Positions 33,684 through 43,294 of a stretch of 64,000 nucleotides of DNA are shown in pieces (within the stretch, counting starts at the first letter, position 1; each line of letters opens with the position of its first letter). This DNA is from Jeotgalibacillus aurantiacus (GTDB lineage: Bacteria; Bacillota; Bacilli; Bacillales; Jeotgalibacillaceae). The notes below the pieces were generated by a model. The model was not told the origin of the DNA, did no database searches, and saw nothing but the letters and a program-made list of their open reading frames with translations. Location of the stretch: contig NZ_JACNMS010000002.1 in the NCBI RefSeq assembly GCF_020595125.1, positions 558,001 through 622,000 on the forward strand, given 5' to 3'. Position numbers and translations under genes: made by a program.

Positions 33684-33716
33684 AGTATAAGGGAGTGCCC
33701 GGACGAATCTTGTCAT
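33684..33716 (-). promoter_or_regulatory. Candidate Spo0A-controlled sigma-A promoter of spoIIGA-sigE
   Basis: ATGACA and TATACT on the minus strand are separated by an unusually long 21-bp spacer. The B. subtilis spoIIG promoter has a 22-bp spacer and needs Spo0A~P. Inside the spacer, the opposite strand carries GGACGAA, a 6/7 match to the 0A box TGNCGAA. The predicted transcription start falls at about 33677. Confidence 0.6.
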
Positions 33717-33746
33717 AATGTTGTAACATACCAGGAAAAATTACAT

Positions 33747-33784
33747 CAAAAAAAGACTGAATCCGCTGAGGGTTCAGTTTTTTC
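33747..33784. terminator. Bidirectional hairpin upstream of spoIIGA
   Basis: ACTGAATCC/GGGTTCAGT stem flanked by an A run on one side and a T run on the other. It insulates the spoIIGA promoter from transcription arriving from the ftsZ side. Confidence 0.75.
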
Positions 33785-33807
33785 TTGTTTTAATATGGTG
33801 AGCCGGG

Positions 33808-34026
33808 ACATTCCTTCCGTTTTCCAGTGTCCAGCTACGGCGACTAGCCCCCAGAGGTCACAAGTCAAAGCTGAACGACGGTGGAGGCAGCCCTCTTTTC
33901 ATCTTCGCCTTATGCTTGTCATGGCTGAAAAATCCGCCTCCGATTTTCCAGGCCCGCGCGGTGAGGCAGCTAGTGCTCCGTTTCACCTGTTGCTCCTCTG
34001 CCGCAGAGAGTCTTCGGATTGAAACG
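33808..34026 (-). repeat. Dispersed structured repeat, copy A
   Basis: About 220 bp that aligns, as the reverse complement, with the element at 60920-61158. It shares GGCGACTAGCCCC, AAGTCAAAGCTGAACGA, CAGCCCTCTTTTCATCTTCG and CTTATGCTTGTC. The two arms around 33860 and 33915 are complementary over about 17 bases, so the element can form a long hairpin. It has no recognisable TIRs, so it appears degenerate. It fills the ftsZ-spoIIGA gap (33680-34204) together with two terminators. Small frames across it are not coding. Confidence 0.8.
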
Positions 34027-34153
34027 GTACTATTTTGTCAGCTTCCAAGAAATTTCCCTACAATTAGATGATAGTAAAGAAGTACAGCTAAAAGATTAAG
34101 GGTGAATGGTGCACGAAACTTGTTTTAATAAGGATTAAGTGAGCTAGAAGAGT

Positions 34154-34192
34154 TAAAAAAAGACCGGATCCACGATAGGATCCGGTCTTTTA
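34154..34192 (-). terminator. Intrinsic terminator of ftsZ
   Basis: AAAGACCGGATCC, loop TATCGT, GGATCCGGTCTTT and T run on the minus strand, 12-50 nt after the ftsZ stop. Confidence 0.92.
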
Positions 34193-34204
34193 ATTGTGAT
34201 GTTA

Positions 34205-35374
34205 TTATCCTCTTCTGCGGTTTCGGTTACGCAGGAATGTTGGGATATCTAATGTATCTTCTCCACTCTGCTGTGAACCACGGTTAACCGTTTCAGCATG
34301 AGGCGCTTCTTCTCTTTCACGTTCGCGTTCTCTTGTTGGCATTTCGCGTTCACGCTTCTGTGGCTGTGGCTGTTGTCTGATTTGACCACCAAGCTGAGGG
34401 CGTGATGCTTTTTGCTGTACGGCTTCACTGAAACCTGTCGCAATAACCGTTACAAGAATTTCATCCTTAAGGTCTTCGTCAATAACGGATCCGAAGATCA
34501 TGTTGACTTCTTGATCAGATGCGCTGGCTACAATATCGGCAGCTTCCTGTACTTCATATAAGCTGAGGTTCGTTCCGCCTGTAATGTTCATCAAGACACC
34601 CTGAGCCCCGTCAATCGAAGCTTCAAGCAGCGGGCTTGAAATCGCCTTTTTCGCAGCTTCTGCAGCACGGTTTTCACCTGAGGAAACCCCGATTCCCATT
34701 AGAGCAGAGCCTTTGTTGGACATAATTGTCTTCACATCGGCAAAGTCAAGGTTGATTAGACCAGGCGTTGCAATCAAGTCGGAAATACCCTGAACACCCT
34801 GACGAAGCACATTATCCGCTTCACGGAATGCTTCAAGCATTGGTGTGCTCTTATCCACAATTTCAAGCAGGCGGTCATTTGGAATAACGATTAGTGTGTC
34901 CACCGCTTCTTTCATTGCAGAAATTCCGCCTGCAGCCTGCGTTGCACGCTTGCGGCCTTCAAACATGAAAGGACGCGTTACAACACCGACTGTTAAACTG
35001 CCAAGCTCTCTGGCAATCTGGGCAATAACAGGAGCTGCACCTGTTCCGGTACCGCCACCCATTCCAGCGGTTACGAATACCATATCTGCACCTTTAATCG
35101 CTTCTTCAATCTGCTCACGGCTTTCTTCTGCCGCTTTCTTTCCTACTTCAGGATTTGCACCTGCACCAAGGCCTCTGGTCAGTTTTCCGCCGATCTGCAT
35201 TTTAATTTCTGCCTTTGAAAGGTTTAATGCCTGAGCATCAGTATTCACAGCGATAAATTCTACACCCTGTACGCCGTGCTCGATCATCCGGTTAACAGCA
35301 TTGTTCCCGCCGCCGCCTACACCGATTACTTTTATCGTTGCCAGGGAATCAACATTTGTATCAAAATCCAACAT
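34205..35374 (-). CDS. ftsZ: Cell division protein FtsZ
   Basis: Tubulin-like GTPase forming the Z-ring. The GTP-binding signature [10 protein letters not shown] is at about residues 104-113, and the T7 loop contains [11 protein letters not shown]. The globular domain ends near residue 316. The C-terminal linker is unusually rich in alternating Arg-Glu (about residues 335-352). The conserved terminal peptide [12 protein letters not shown], which binds FtsA, SepF and others, is followed by a basic tail. Length 389 aa (B. subtilis 382). It starts 44 nt after ftsA. Confidence 0.98.
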   Translation of the reverse strand: MLDFDTNVDSLATIKVIGVGGGGNNAVNRMIEHGVQGVEFIAVNTDAQALNLSKAEIKMQIGGKLTRGLGAGANPEVGKKAAEESREQIEEAIKGADMVFVTAGMGGGTGTGAAPVIAQIARELGSLTVGVVTRPFMFEGRKRATQAAGGISAMKEAVDTLIVIPNDRLLEIVDKSTPMLEAFREADNVLRQGVQGISDLIATPGLINLDFADVKTIMSNKGSALMGIGVSSGENRAAEAAKKAISSPLLEASIDGAQGVLMNITGGTNLSLYEVQEAADIVASASDQEVNMIFGSVIDEDLKDEILVTVIATGFSEAVQQKASRPQLGGQIRQQPQPQKREREMPTREREREREEAPHAETVNRGSQQSGEDTLDIPTFLRNRNRRRG

Positions 35375-35418
35375 CGCAAATCCTCCTATTTCATCCGAGT
35401 TACTTCCCGATTCTGCTC

Positions 35419-36714
35419 TTATTCAAAGAAGTAACCAAATAATTTTTTAAATCTTCCCTCTTCGTTTTTCTGCTTCGGCTTTTGCTGCTTTGGTCCCGCG
35501 TCCGGACTTTTCTGTTTTTTAACAGGATAATCATGCGAGTTATCATACTCGGTTGCTGAAGGCTGTTTTTCATACTTACCTTGCAGTTTCGCATGCTTAT
35601 AAGCGTATTTGATCAATCCGACAGCCGTCGTATACTGAGGTTCTCTGACCCCGATATAATCAGGCACTGCCACTCTGACCTGGTTTTGCAGAACAGCCTG
35701 TGCCAGATCAAGAACGCCAGGCATACTTGCTGAACCTCCTGACAGGACAAAACCGCCTGGCAGGTCATGTATATTTAATCTCTTTAATTCATGTAACACG
35801 AGATCAAATAGTTCTTCCATCCGGACCTCAATGATATCTGAGATTTCCAGCTGATTAAATTGCTGATGCTGATCACTGCCGATGATCGGTACACTGAATA
35901 CTTCATCTTCTGAAGCGTAATCATAAAAGGCATGTCCATGCTTTTTCTTTATGATCTCGGCATCGTCAGTGGTTGTCCGGAGCCCAATCGATAAATCCTT
36001 TGTGATATGGTCTCCTCCAGCAGGGATACTCGAAGCCGCAATCAGGTGTCCCTGTTCAAAAACAGCGATACTTGTTGATCCTCCGCCGATATCAATAATT
36101 GCAGTACCGAGATCCTGCTCATCCTTCGATAGAGCTACGGTTCCTGCTGCCAATGGCTGAAGGAAAATATCAGCCACTTCAAGCCCCGCTTTTTCAACAC
36201 ATCGTAAAATGTTGTGAAGCATCGTTTTCGAACCGGTTACAACTGTCCCTTCCAGTTCCAATCTTACACCGATCATACCACGAGGATCTTTGATTTCATC
36301 GAGACCGTCTACAATAAACTGCCTTGGAATAATATTAATGATTTCTCTCTCCGGTGACACAGGCATGACCTGAGCCGCATCAATGACTCTCGCAATATCC
36401 TCATCCCGGATTTCCTTATCCTCTGTCGAAACTGCCACAACACCGTGACATGGCTGAAGCGCGATATGATTTGCAGGTATTCCGACTACAACGTTATGTA
36501 TTGAAAGCCCCGTCATCCTCTCAGCCTGGTCTACTGCTTTTTGAATGGACCTGACTGTCTCATCTATATCAACAATAGAACCTTTTCTGATTCCTTCAGA
36601 TTTAACATTTCCTACACCGATTATGTTAACAGAGTCATGCACAAGTTCAGCAATGACTACCTTAACAGCAGATGTTCCAATGTCTAGACTGACATAATAC
36701 TCATTATTACTCAC
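35419..36714 (-). CDS. ftsA: Cell division protein FtsA
   Basis: Actin-like ATPase that tethers FtsZ to the membrane. ATPase motifs: [16 protein letters not shown] at the N-terminus, [15 protein letters not shown] and [14 protein letters not shown]. The C-terminal amphipathic membrane helix is visible ([12 protein letters not shown]) after a charged linker. GTG 36714 with AAGGAGGTG 6 nt upstream gives 431 aa beginning [13 protein letters not shown], matching B. subtilis (MNNNELYVSLDIG); an ATG at 36732 overlaps that Shine-Dalgarno region. The 230 bp upstream (36733-36967) shows no promoter I can defend. Confidence 0.97.
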   Translation of the reverse strand: MSNNEYYVSLDIGTSAVKVVIAELVHDSVNIIGVGNVKSEGIRKGSIVDIDETVRSIQKAVDQAERMTGLSIHNVVVGIPANHIALQPCHGVVAVSTEDKEIRDEDIARVIDAAQVMPVSPEREIINIIPRQFIVDGLDEIKDPRGMIGVRLELEGTVVTGSKTMLHNILRCVEKAGLEVADIFLQPLAAGTVALSKDEQDLGTAIIDIGGGSTSIAVFEQGHLIAASSIPAGGDHITKDLSIGLRTTTDDAEIIKKKHGHAFYDYASEDEVFSVPIIGSDQHQQFNQLEISDIIEVRMEELFDLVLHELKRLNIHDLPGGFVLSGGSASMPGVLDLAQAVLQNQVRVAVPDYIGVREPQYTTAVGLIKYAYKHAKLQGKYEKQPSATEYDNSHDYPVKKQKSPDAGPKQQKPKQKNEEGRFKKLFGYFFE

Positions 36715-36967
36715 CTGTGGCACCTCCTTCACGACCTTATCAAAAAATGGACCGCTTCATATTCTTCTAGTTTCTGTTTTAAGTATTGAAAATCCTTCAA
36801 TTCTTCTAAAATATATCTTCTCGCCCTTCAGACAATTTGAACTGTCAGTTTAACGAATTATAAGATTGTTGACAATGATTATAGTCTACATCAATAATCT
36901 TCACCAGAAAAGTCAAAATCGACCTATACACCTGATTTAATTTTAATTATCAGTAATCAATCACATT

Positions 36968-37786
36968 TTATCCCTGTGGCTCTGTTTCCTCCGTATCCTC
37001 TGTCGTCCCTGTTTCTTCATCTGCAGCGGAATTCCCAGGGTCATCATATGCCCTGAAATACGATCCCACCTCAAGATCAATGACACCTTTAACGTTCGGA
37101 TCAAGCTGGCTGACAATAGATCCGTAATGAACCATTTTGTCGGCAAATGTCGGGATAACAGCTGATACCTCAAACCCGTCATTCATAAATACCTGTATTC
37201 TTTCATTATCCACATCTGTTGGGGAATGGTGAATTTCCGAGATTGAATTTAACACTTCATCAGGAAGTTCGGATAACGATCCGGCCAGCTTTTGTACAAG
37301 CTCCCGATCACTAAATCCTACTAATAGGGGTGCTGATCCTCTGATTACTTCTGAAGGCCCTTTTGTTCCCAAAAAGCCATTTTCATAAACCGGGGTATAC
37401 TCCTGTTCCTGTCTCAGATAAGCCATTTGTTGAAATTCTTCCACATTAATCATTATGGTTCTTGGAAAATCTTTTGTTACCTCGGCGGATTTAATCAATT
37501 CATTGGTAAGAAGATTCTCTTCGATACTTTCGGTACCGGTTGTCCAAAAAGAATCCCCTGCTGCAAACTCTCCTGTCTCCAGAATCTGCTGATCAGTTAA
37601 AATATCATTACCTGAAACCTGAATGGTTTGTATTTTACTGTAGGGAGACTGAAAATATAAAACAACCAGGATGATCAGGACGAAAACAAGAACGACTGCG
37701 GATAATCTCCTGTTCGCTCTTTTCCTTCTCCGCTGTCTTAACTGCGGGACGCGGTCTTCAAGAGAGACGACCGGCTTTCTGTCCAT
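36968..37786 (-). CDS. divIB: Cell division protein DivIB/FtsQ
   Basis: Bitopic division protein that forms a complex with DivIC and FtsL and activates septal wall synthesis. A basic cytoplasmic N-terminus (RQRRRKRANRR) and one membrane segment (about residues 28-46) are followed by a POTRA domain (IQTIQVSGNDIL) and the FtsQ/DivIB beta domain. The C-terminal tail is strongly acidic. ATG 37786 has AGGAG 10 nt upstream; the GTG at 37795 overlaps it. Length 272 aa. Its 5' region (37796-38018) holds no clear gene; a weak TTGATG/TATATG pair lies about 37870. Confidence 0.94.
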   Translation of the reverse strand: MDRKPVVSLEDRVPQLRQRRRKRANRRLSAVVLVFVLIILVVLYFQSPYSKIQTIQVSGNDILTDQQILETGEFAAGDSFWTTGTESIEENLLTNELIKSAEVTKDFPRTIMINVEEFQQMAYLRQEQEYTPVYENGFLGTKGPSEVIRGSAPLLVGFSDRELVQKLAGSLSELPDEVLNSISEIHHSPTDVDNERIQVFMNDGFEVSAVIPTFADKMVHYGSIVSQLDPNVKGVIDLEVGSYFRAYDDPGNSAADEETGTTEDTEETEPQG

Positions 37787-38018
37787 CAGACTCACACTCC
37801 TGTCAAAATGAGCGCAGGTTGCCCCACGTTTCTCACCCTTAATACTACACTAAAGTGCATGAAGAGCATATATATACTTTCCTATCGTCATCAAAATGTA
37901 AAATAGATGAATTAATTTTAAATGTGATGACGCATAACAGATAAACACTGTCTTATATCTCCTATTCTCTATTTCGGAATTTCTTTATCAATTTTAAAGA
38001 GTTATTTCGTTAATTCAC

Positions 38019-38054
38019 AAAAAAACTGTTCAGCAATCAATCGCTGAACAGTTC
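38019..38054 (-). terminator. Intrinsic terminator after spoVE
   Basis: Perfect 11-bp stem AACTGTTCAGC/GCTGAACAGTT with an 8-nt loop and seven T on the minus strand. It divides the dcw cluster, so divIB-ftsA-ftsZ must be transcribed separately from spoVE. Confidence 0.92.
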
Positions 38055-38063
38055 ACTTCAATG

Positions 38064-39137
38064 CTATACAGACCGGCTTCGGCTAATATTCAGAAGAATG
38101 CCACAAGAAAACAAAACAACGAGCAGTGAGGATCCGCCATAACTAAAGAATGGCAGCGTAATACCCGTTACAGGAATCAGCCCGATGACAACAGATATAT
38201 TAATAAACACCTGTATCCCGATCATCATCACAATGCCTCCTGCACAAAGCATTGCAAATAAATCCGGTGCCTGAACAGCAATAAGGATTCCTCTCCATAT
38301 AATCAATAAAAATAACGTCATAATGAGTGCTCCACCTGCAAAACCGAATTCTTCAGCAGCTATAGCAAAGATAAAATCGTTCTGCGGTTCCGGCAGATAA
38401 AAATGCTTCTGTCGGCTGTTGGTAAGCCCAAATCCAAATAAACCGGCCGGTCCCGATGCATAGAGTGACTGGATCATTTGAAACCCTGCACCAAGCGGAT
38501 CCTGCCACGGGTCTAGAAATGATGTTATTCTTTGAAGCCTGTATGGAGCTGAGATAATAAGCGCAGTAAATCCTGCTGCACCGGCTGCAAAAAGGAACAT
38601 AAAAAACCGGTAAGACACACCTGCCAGAAACAGCAAAGCAAAGCCTGTACCAAGAATGACGGTTCCAGAGCCCAGATCCGGCTGCAGCATGACTGTTCCA
38701 AAAGGAAGGATAATCACACCAATCAGAAAAAATAATCTTCCTGACGTGATCTTTTTTTGAGAGCGGGCCAGTAAGCCGGCTGTTAAAAAAAGAACGCCAA
38801 GTTTAGCTACCTCAGCCGGCTGTATGGATAACGGACCTGCTCCAATCCAGCTCTGAGATCCGTTTCTGACCAGGCCTACGCCGGGAATTAATACTAGTAT
38901 AAGTAATAAAAAGGCAGTCAGATAAATCCATTTTGCATATTTGTCCCACACTATGTAATCAACTCTGGACACTATCACCATCAATAATAACCCTGCAACA
39001 GCAAAAACACCCTGTCTCTTTGAAAAAAAATGGGCATCACCAAATCGGTCCAATGCCCATACACTGCTTGCACTATCAATTAAGACGATACCAAAAACCG
39101 TACAAATAACGATTAACAGCAGCAGCCAACGATCCAT
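38064..39137 (-). CDS. spoVE: SEDS-family glycosyltransferase SpoVE (FtsW-like)
   Basis: Ten-segment membrane peptidoglycan glycosyltransferase; in B. subtilis SpoVE pairs with SpoVD to make spore cortex. SEDS signatures include RITSFLDPWQDPLGAGFQ (with the catalytic Asp region at about residue 255) and TGITLPFFSYGGSS near the end. Length 357 aa (SpoVE 366). Identity as SpoVE rather than FtsW rests on its dcw position and the candidate sigma-E promoter upstream. It starts 32 nt after murD. Confidence 0.9.
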   Translation of the reverse strand: MDRWLLLLIVICTVFGIVLIDSASSVWALDRFGDAHFFSKRQGVFAVAGLLLMVIVSRVDYIVWDKYAKWIYLTAFLLLILVLIPGVGLVRNGSQSWIGAGPLSIQPAEVAKLGVLFLTAGLLARSQKKITSGRLFFLIGVIILPFGTVMLQPDLGSGTVILGTGFALLFLAGVSYRFFMFLFAAGAAGFTALIISAPYRLQRITSFLDPWQDPLGAGFQMIQSLYASGPAGLFGFGLTNSRQKHFYLPEPQNDFIFAIAAEEFGFAGGALIMTLFLLIIWRGILIAVQAPDLFAMLCAGGIVMMIGIQVFINISVVIGLIPVTGITLPFFSYGGSSLLVVLFSCGILLNISRSRSV

Positions 39138-39169
39138 TTTCAGGTCCTCTCAGGTTTATTTATCTCTCC

Positions 39170-40519
39170 TTACAGCGTATTCACTGTTTCGATAAATATG
39201 TCACCCCGGACCTCGAATGTAGGATACTGATCCCAGCTTGCACATGCAGGTGATAAAAGAACAATATCTCCTTTTTGTGCAATAGCAGATGCCTCAAGCG
39301 CTGCTGCTTTTACATCCTCCACTTTTTTAATCAGTTCAACCCCTGCTCTGCTCGCCATATCAGTCATTTTAGCTGCTGTTTCTCCGAAAACAATAGCAGC
39401 CTTCACATTTTTCATATAAGGAATTAAGTCGTCAAAGTCATTGCCTCTGTCAAGACCCCCGCATAATAAGATGGTAGGAACCGAAAAAGCATTCAACGCA
39501 CTCTTAGTTGCAAGTGTGTTGGTAGCTTTTGAATCATTATAATATTTCACTCCGTTGAAATCTCTGACAAATTGAGTACGGTGACGCACGCCTCCGAACT
39601 CAGCAAGTACTTGTTGAATACTATCCTTGGAGACGCCTGACAGCAGTGATGCACCTGCAGCTGCGAGAATGTTCTCAAGGTTATGACTGCCCGGGAGAAC
39701 GATTTCACTTAATTTAGCAATCGGTTCAAGGTTATAGCAGATTGCACCCTGGTGAATAGAAAGTCCCTTTTCCAAAGGCTCTGTTACGGAAAATGGAATG
39801 ACGGTTGCCTTTGTATCACTGACTGCCTCCATCAATTCAGGCTGGTCCTGATTCACGATCAGATAATCAGCGGCTGTCTGATTTTTTGTAATGGCTGCTT
39901 TAGCAGACACGTATTCATGAAGAGATCGGTGATAATCAAGGTGAGCCTCATAAATATTTGTGATGATCGCAATATGAGGTGCGAATGATTGAATACCCAT
40001 CAGCTGGAAAGAGGATAATTCAACAACCATATAATCCTCCGCCTTTGCCAGTTGTGCCACCTCACAGGCTACCGTTCCGATGTTTCCGGCTGCATATGAT
40101 GTCTTTCCATCCTGTTCAATCATTTGCTGAACGAGCGTTGTTGTTGTTGTTTTACCGTTAGTTCCGGTAATACCGATTAACGTTGATTCGTTTATATGAT
40201 AAGCAAGCTCCACTTCTGTAATTACAGGCAGACCTTTATCAATGGCTCCCTGAATCAGCGGGTTACTGTAAGGAATTCCCGGGTTTTTAACAATCAGCTC
40301 AAACCCCTCATCAAGCAGTTCTACCGGATGGCTGCCGCAGATCACCTTGATTCCCTGATCTAAAAGAGATTGTGCCTCCCTGTTTTCACTTAAAGGCTTC
40401 CAGTCATTCACAGTAACAAATGCCCCCAGTTTATGAAGAAGGAGGGAAGCTGCTACACCACTTTTAGCCAGTCCAACTACCAGCACTTTTTTGTTTTCAT
40501 ATGCTTTATACGTTTTCAT
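39170..40519 (-). CDS. murD: UDP-N-acetylmuramoyl-L-alanine-D-glutamate ligase
   Basis: Cytoplasmic Mur ligase adding D-Glu to UDP-MurNAc-L-Ala. The N-terminal UDP-binding Rossmann domain begins KKVLVVGLAKSGVAAS. The ATP-binding P-loop is GITGTNGKTTTT (about residues 116-127), and the C-terminal domain has YNDSKATNT. ATG 40519 overlaps the mraY stop as TAATG and gives 449 aa (B. subtilis 451). Confidence 0.97.
   Translation of the reverse strand: MKTYKAYENKKVLVVGLAKSGVAASLLLHKLGAFVTVNDWKPLSENREAQSLLDQGIKVICGSHPVELLDEGFELIVKNPGIPYSNPLIQGAIDKGLPVITEVELAYHINESTLIGITGTNGKTTTTTLVQQMIEQDGKTSYAAGNIGTVACEVAQLAKAEDYMVVELSSFQLMGIQSFAPHIAIITNIYEAHLDYHRSLHEYVSAKAAITKNQTAADYLIVNQDQPELMEAVSDTKATVIPFSVTEPLEKGLSIHQGAICYNLEPIAKLSEIVLPGSHNLENILAAAGASLLSGVSKDSIQQVLAEFGGVRHRTQFVRDFNGVKYYNDSKATNTLATKSALNAFSVPTILLCGGLDRGNDFDDLIPYMKNVKAAIVFGETAAKMTDMASRAGVELIKKVEDVKAAALEASAIAQKGDIVLLSPACASWDQYPTFEVRGDIFIETVNTL
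39174..39201 (-). promoter_or_regulatory. Candidate sigma-E promoter of spoVE
   Basis: Inside the 3' end of murD: ACATATT (-35, 6/7 to KMATATT), 13-bp spacer, AATACGCT (-10, 6/8 to CATACAHT). B. subtilis spoVE also has sigma-E promoters within murD. The match is moderate. Confidence 0.4.
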
Positions 40520-41493
40520 TATCCAAACACTCCAATCAGCGTGCCGGCGATGCCTGCAATCAGTCCCACTGACCAGAAAACAGTTACCACTTTCCATTCA
40601 GACCATCCTGTCAGCTCGAAATGGTGATGAAGAGGACTCATTTTGAATACCCGTTTTCCTGTCAGTTTAAATGACGTTACCTGAATCATAACCGACAATG
40701 TTTCTAATACAAATACAATTCCGATTAACAGAAGCAATACTTCCTGCTTGGCCATCAGGCTGACAGTGGCAATCGCACCACCTAGAGCGAGCGATCCCGT
40801 ATCCCCCATAAATACTTTTGCAGGATGAGCATTAAACAGTAAAAACCCTAACAATGCACCAACCGCCGCCATACAGAAAATAGCCAATGAAAGCTGTTCC
40901 TGCTGCCACGCAATCAACGTAAAGGCACTAAAAGCAATAACAGCTGTACCTGATACAAGTCCATCAAGACCGTCTGTCAGATTAACGGCGTTAGAAAAGC
41001 CGACAAGCCAGAAAATCACAAAACCGGCATACAGAATACCAAGATTTAATTCAAATTCGGTAAATGGAATCGTAATAACCGAAGAAAAATCGTTTGCTCT
41101 GAAAATAAAATAAAAAACAAGTGCGATGAAGATCTGACCAATCAGTTTCTGGAGTGATGTTAAACCAAGATTACGTTTCATAACCACTTTTATAAAATCA
41201 TCAAGAAATCCTAAAATACCGAATGTAATCGTGACAAAAAGCAATAAAAACGTCGTAATGGTCAGCGCATCAAAAAGTGCACTGATGACAATAGTAGCAA
41301 TGAGTATTGATGTTAAAATAATCAGACCACCCATCGTTGGGGTACCGGATTTTTTCTGGTGGGACTGTGGTCCTTCCTCACGGATACTCTGCCCAAATTT
41401 AAGTTTCCTTAAATACGGAATGAAAAACGGGGCTGAAACGGCGGATAATCCAAACGCCGCAACTGCTGCAAAAATTACTGCCCATATTGACAT
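40519..41493 (-). CDS. mraY: Phospho-N-acetylmuramoyl-pentapeptide transferase
   Basis: Polytopic membrane enzyme that transfers phospho-MurNAc-pentapeptide to undecaprenyl phosphate, making lipid I. Signature motifs: [10 protein letters not shown] (residues 48-57), the Asp pair in [19 protein letters not shown] and a C-terminal [10 protein letters not shown]. Its 324 aa equals the B. subtilis length. About ten membrane segments. Confidence 0.98.
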   Translation of the reverse strand: MSIWAVIFAAVAAFGLSAVSAPFFIPYLRKLKFGQSIREEGPQSHQKKSGTPTMGGLIILTSILIATIVISALFDALTITTFLLLFVTITFGILGFLDDFIKVVMKRNLGLTSLQKLIGQIFIALVFYFIFRANDFSSVITIPFTEFELNLGILYAGFVIFWLVGFSNAVNLTDGLDGLVSGTAVIAFSAFTLIAWQQEQLSLAIFCMAAVGALLGFLLFNAHPAKVFMGDTGSLALGGAIATVSLMAKQEVLLLLIGIVFVLETLSVMIQVTSFKLTGKRVFKMSPLHHHFELTGWSEWKVVTVFWSVGLIAGIAGTLIGVFG

Positions 41494-41683
41494 GACTGTT
41501 CCTCCTAAATATAAATAACTTTATGTATTCAGTAACAAAAGCTGAATAATACGCTCAAGATTCCCCCATCTTATCATAGTAGCCTATCCCGTTCCGGTAA
41601 AGGTTTTTTTCTTTACAATTTGCTGACAAGTCCAGATCATAGATTCTTAAATCGGTGTGATGAATCAATACGTACTAAATCTC

Positions 41684-41735
41684 ATAAAAAAACACCCTGC
41701 CCGCTTCTTTGTGAAGAAGGAAGGCAACGTGTTTT
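41684..41735 (-). terminator. Terminator-like hairpin between murE and mraY
   Basis: On the minus strand AACAC-GTTGCC and GGCAGG-GTGTT pair around an inner TTCTT/AAGAA stem, followed by seven T. It would end or attenuate murE transcripts, making mraY-murD-spoVE partly independent. The rest of the 266-bp gap shows no feature. Confidence 0.75.
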
Positions 41736-41759
41736 CAATCCTTATTAGCAGACACCGAC

Positions 41760-43226
41760 TTACACCATCGCTTTCAGAATTTCTTCCGCGACAGCTTTAT
41801 CATCAAATGCGTTCTTCTCATACCCGATTATTTGAACTTTTTCATGCCCTTTTCCTGCTATTAAAACCACATCACCTTCTCTCGCCTTGCTCAGAGCATG
41901 CTCGATTGCATACTTTCTGTCAATGATTGAAGTAAAGGATTCCCCAGGTACTCCTCTTTCCATATCTCTGATAATATCCTCAGGCTTTTCAGTTCTTGGA
42001 TTATCCGAAGTGAATATGACCTCATTTGAGTACCCGCAAGCCACCCTGGCCATTAAAGGTCTCTTGCCTTTGTCTCTGTCGCCACCGCAACCGACTACAG
42101 TGAGGATCTTTCTGGGCTTCATCTTGATGATGGCACGTAATACATTTTCAAGACTGTCTGGCGTATGGGCGTAATCGATAATAACGGTAAACGGGTGAGG
42201 CCCCTGTACAAGCTCAAACCTTCCTGGTACACCATTCAGTTTTTCAAGCCCCTGCCGGATTAATGATCCGGGAATTCTTTTTGCAAATCCTGCAGCGGCT
42301 GCGGCAAGAGCATTGTAAACATTAAATACGCCGGCAAACTTAATCGTTACTGGAAATGATTCGTATGGCGTATGGATGATGAAGGATGTACCGGTACGAC
42401 TTGATATCACATCAGAAGCATAGACGTCAGCAGTCTCGGACATACCATATGAAATAATATGTGCAGAGGTCGCCTGAATCATATCCTGGGCATAAGGATC
42501 ATCTGCATTGATGACTGCAAATTTAGGAAGTCCTTTCACGTGTGTGTGACCAAGTTGAGAAAATAACAATGACTTGGACCATTTGTAATGCTCCATTGTT
42601 TTATGATAGTCCAGATGATCCTGCGTCAGATTAGTAAACACAGCTATATCAAAGTCACATCCGTATAATCTTCCCTGGACCAGCCCATGGGAAGATGCTT
42701 CAATGACAACGGTTTTAACACCATCGAGCTTAAAATCATAAAGGGTTTTTTGCAGCAAAAGGCTGTCAGGTGTAGTATTGACAGCGGTTTTTTCCACATC
42801 CCCCTGTTTCATATACAACGTTCCAATAATACCTGTTTTCTGGTTAATCTGATCAAACACTGATTGAAGCATGTGTGAAACCGTTGTTTTTCCGTTTGTT
42901 CCAGTCACACCGATCATATTCATATAAAAACTCGGATATCCATAATAGGCATTGGCAAGCTGGGCAGCTGCATGTTTTGGAAACCTGACAATAATCTGCG
43001 GAATATCAAGACCTAAGTCGGTATCCGTCATAACTGCCACCGCTCCCATTTTTACAGCCTGCTCCGCAAATTCGTTGCCATTTCTATTTTCACCTTTAAG
43101 GGCAATAAACAGAGCACCGTCTGTCACTTCACGGTGATGATGACAGATTGAGGCAATCAACGGATCGGAAACCGGTCCTTTACGCTCATAAAACGGCAGA
43201 CATCCCGCCAGCTCAGAAAGTCTCAT
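41760..43226 (-). CDS. murE: UDP-N-acetylmuramoyl-tripeptide synthetase (meso-diaminopimelate type)
   Basis: Adds the third residue of the stem peptide. The P-loop is GVTGTNGKTTVSHML (about residues 107-121). DNPR at residues 408-411 is the meso-DAP recognition motif; lysine-adding enzymes differ there. This indicates A1-gamma-type peptidoglycan in vegetative cells. Length 488 aa (B. subtilis 494). It follows spoVD after 68 bp. Confidence 0.97.
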   Translation of the reverse strand: MRLSELAGCLPFYERKGPVSDPLIASICHHHREVTDGALFIALKGENRNGNEFAEQAVKMGAVAVMTDTDLGLDIPQIIVRFPKHAAAQLANAYYGYPSFYMNMIGVTGTNGKTTVSHMLQSVFDQINQKTGIIGTLYMKQGDVEKTAVNTTPDSLLLQKTLYDFKLDGVKTVVIEASSHGLVQGRLYGCDFDIAVFTNLTQDHLDYHKTMEHYKWSKSLLFSQLGHTHVKGLPKFAVINADDPYAQDMIQATSAHIISYGMSETADVYASDVISSRTGTSFIIHTPYESFPVTIKFAGVFNVYNALAAAAAGFAKRIPGSLIRQGLEKLNGVPGRFELVQGPHPFTVIIDYAHTPDSLENVLRAIIKMKPRKILTVVGCGGDRDKGKRPLMARVACGYSNEVIFTSDNPRTEKPEDIIRDMERGVPGESFTSIIDRKYAIEHALSKAREGDVVLIAGKGHEKVQIIGYEKNAFDDKAVAEEILKAMV

Positions 43227-43294
43227 TTTTCCAACTCCTCCACCCTTCTTTATTACTGATATTTTACCTTAATTAAAACATAAGTGCTAACTAA

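Noticed and set aside
33678-34022. A 114-codon plus-strand frame across the spoIIGA-ftsZ gap
   Set aside because: It covers a terminator and repeat copy A, and other copies of the repeat do not preserve it.
36740-36800. Sigma-H promoter upstream of ftsA (AAGGATTTT with GAAGAATAT on the minus strand)
   Set aside because: The elements are tempting because ftsAZ has a sigma-H promoter in B. subtilis, but the spacing is 21 bp, far more than sigma-H tolerates.
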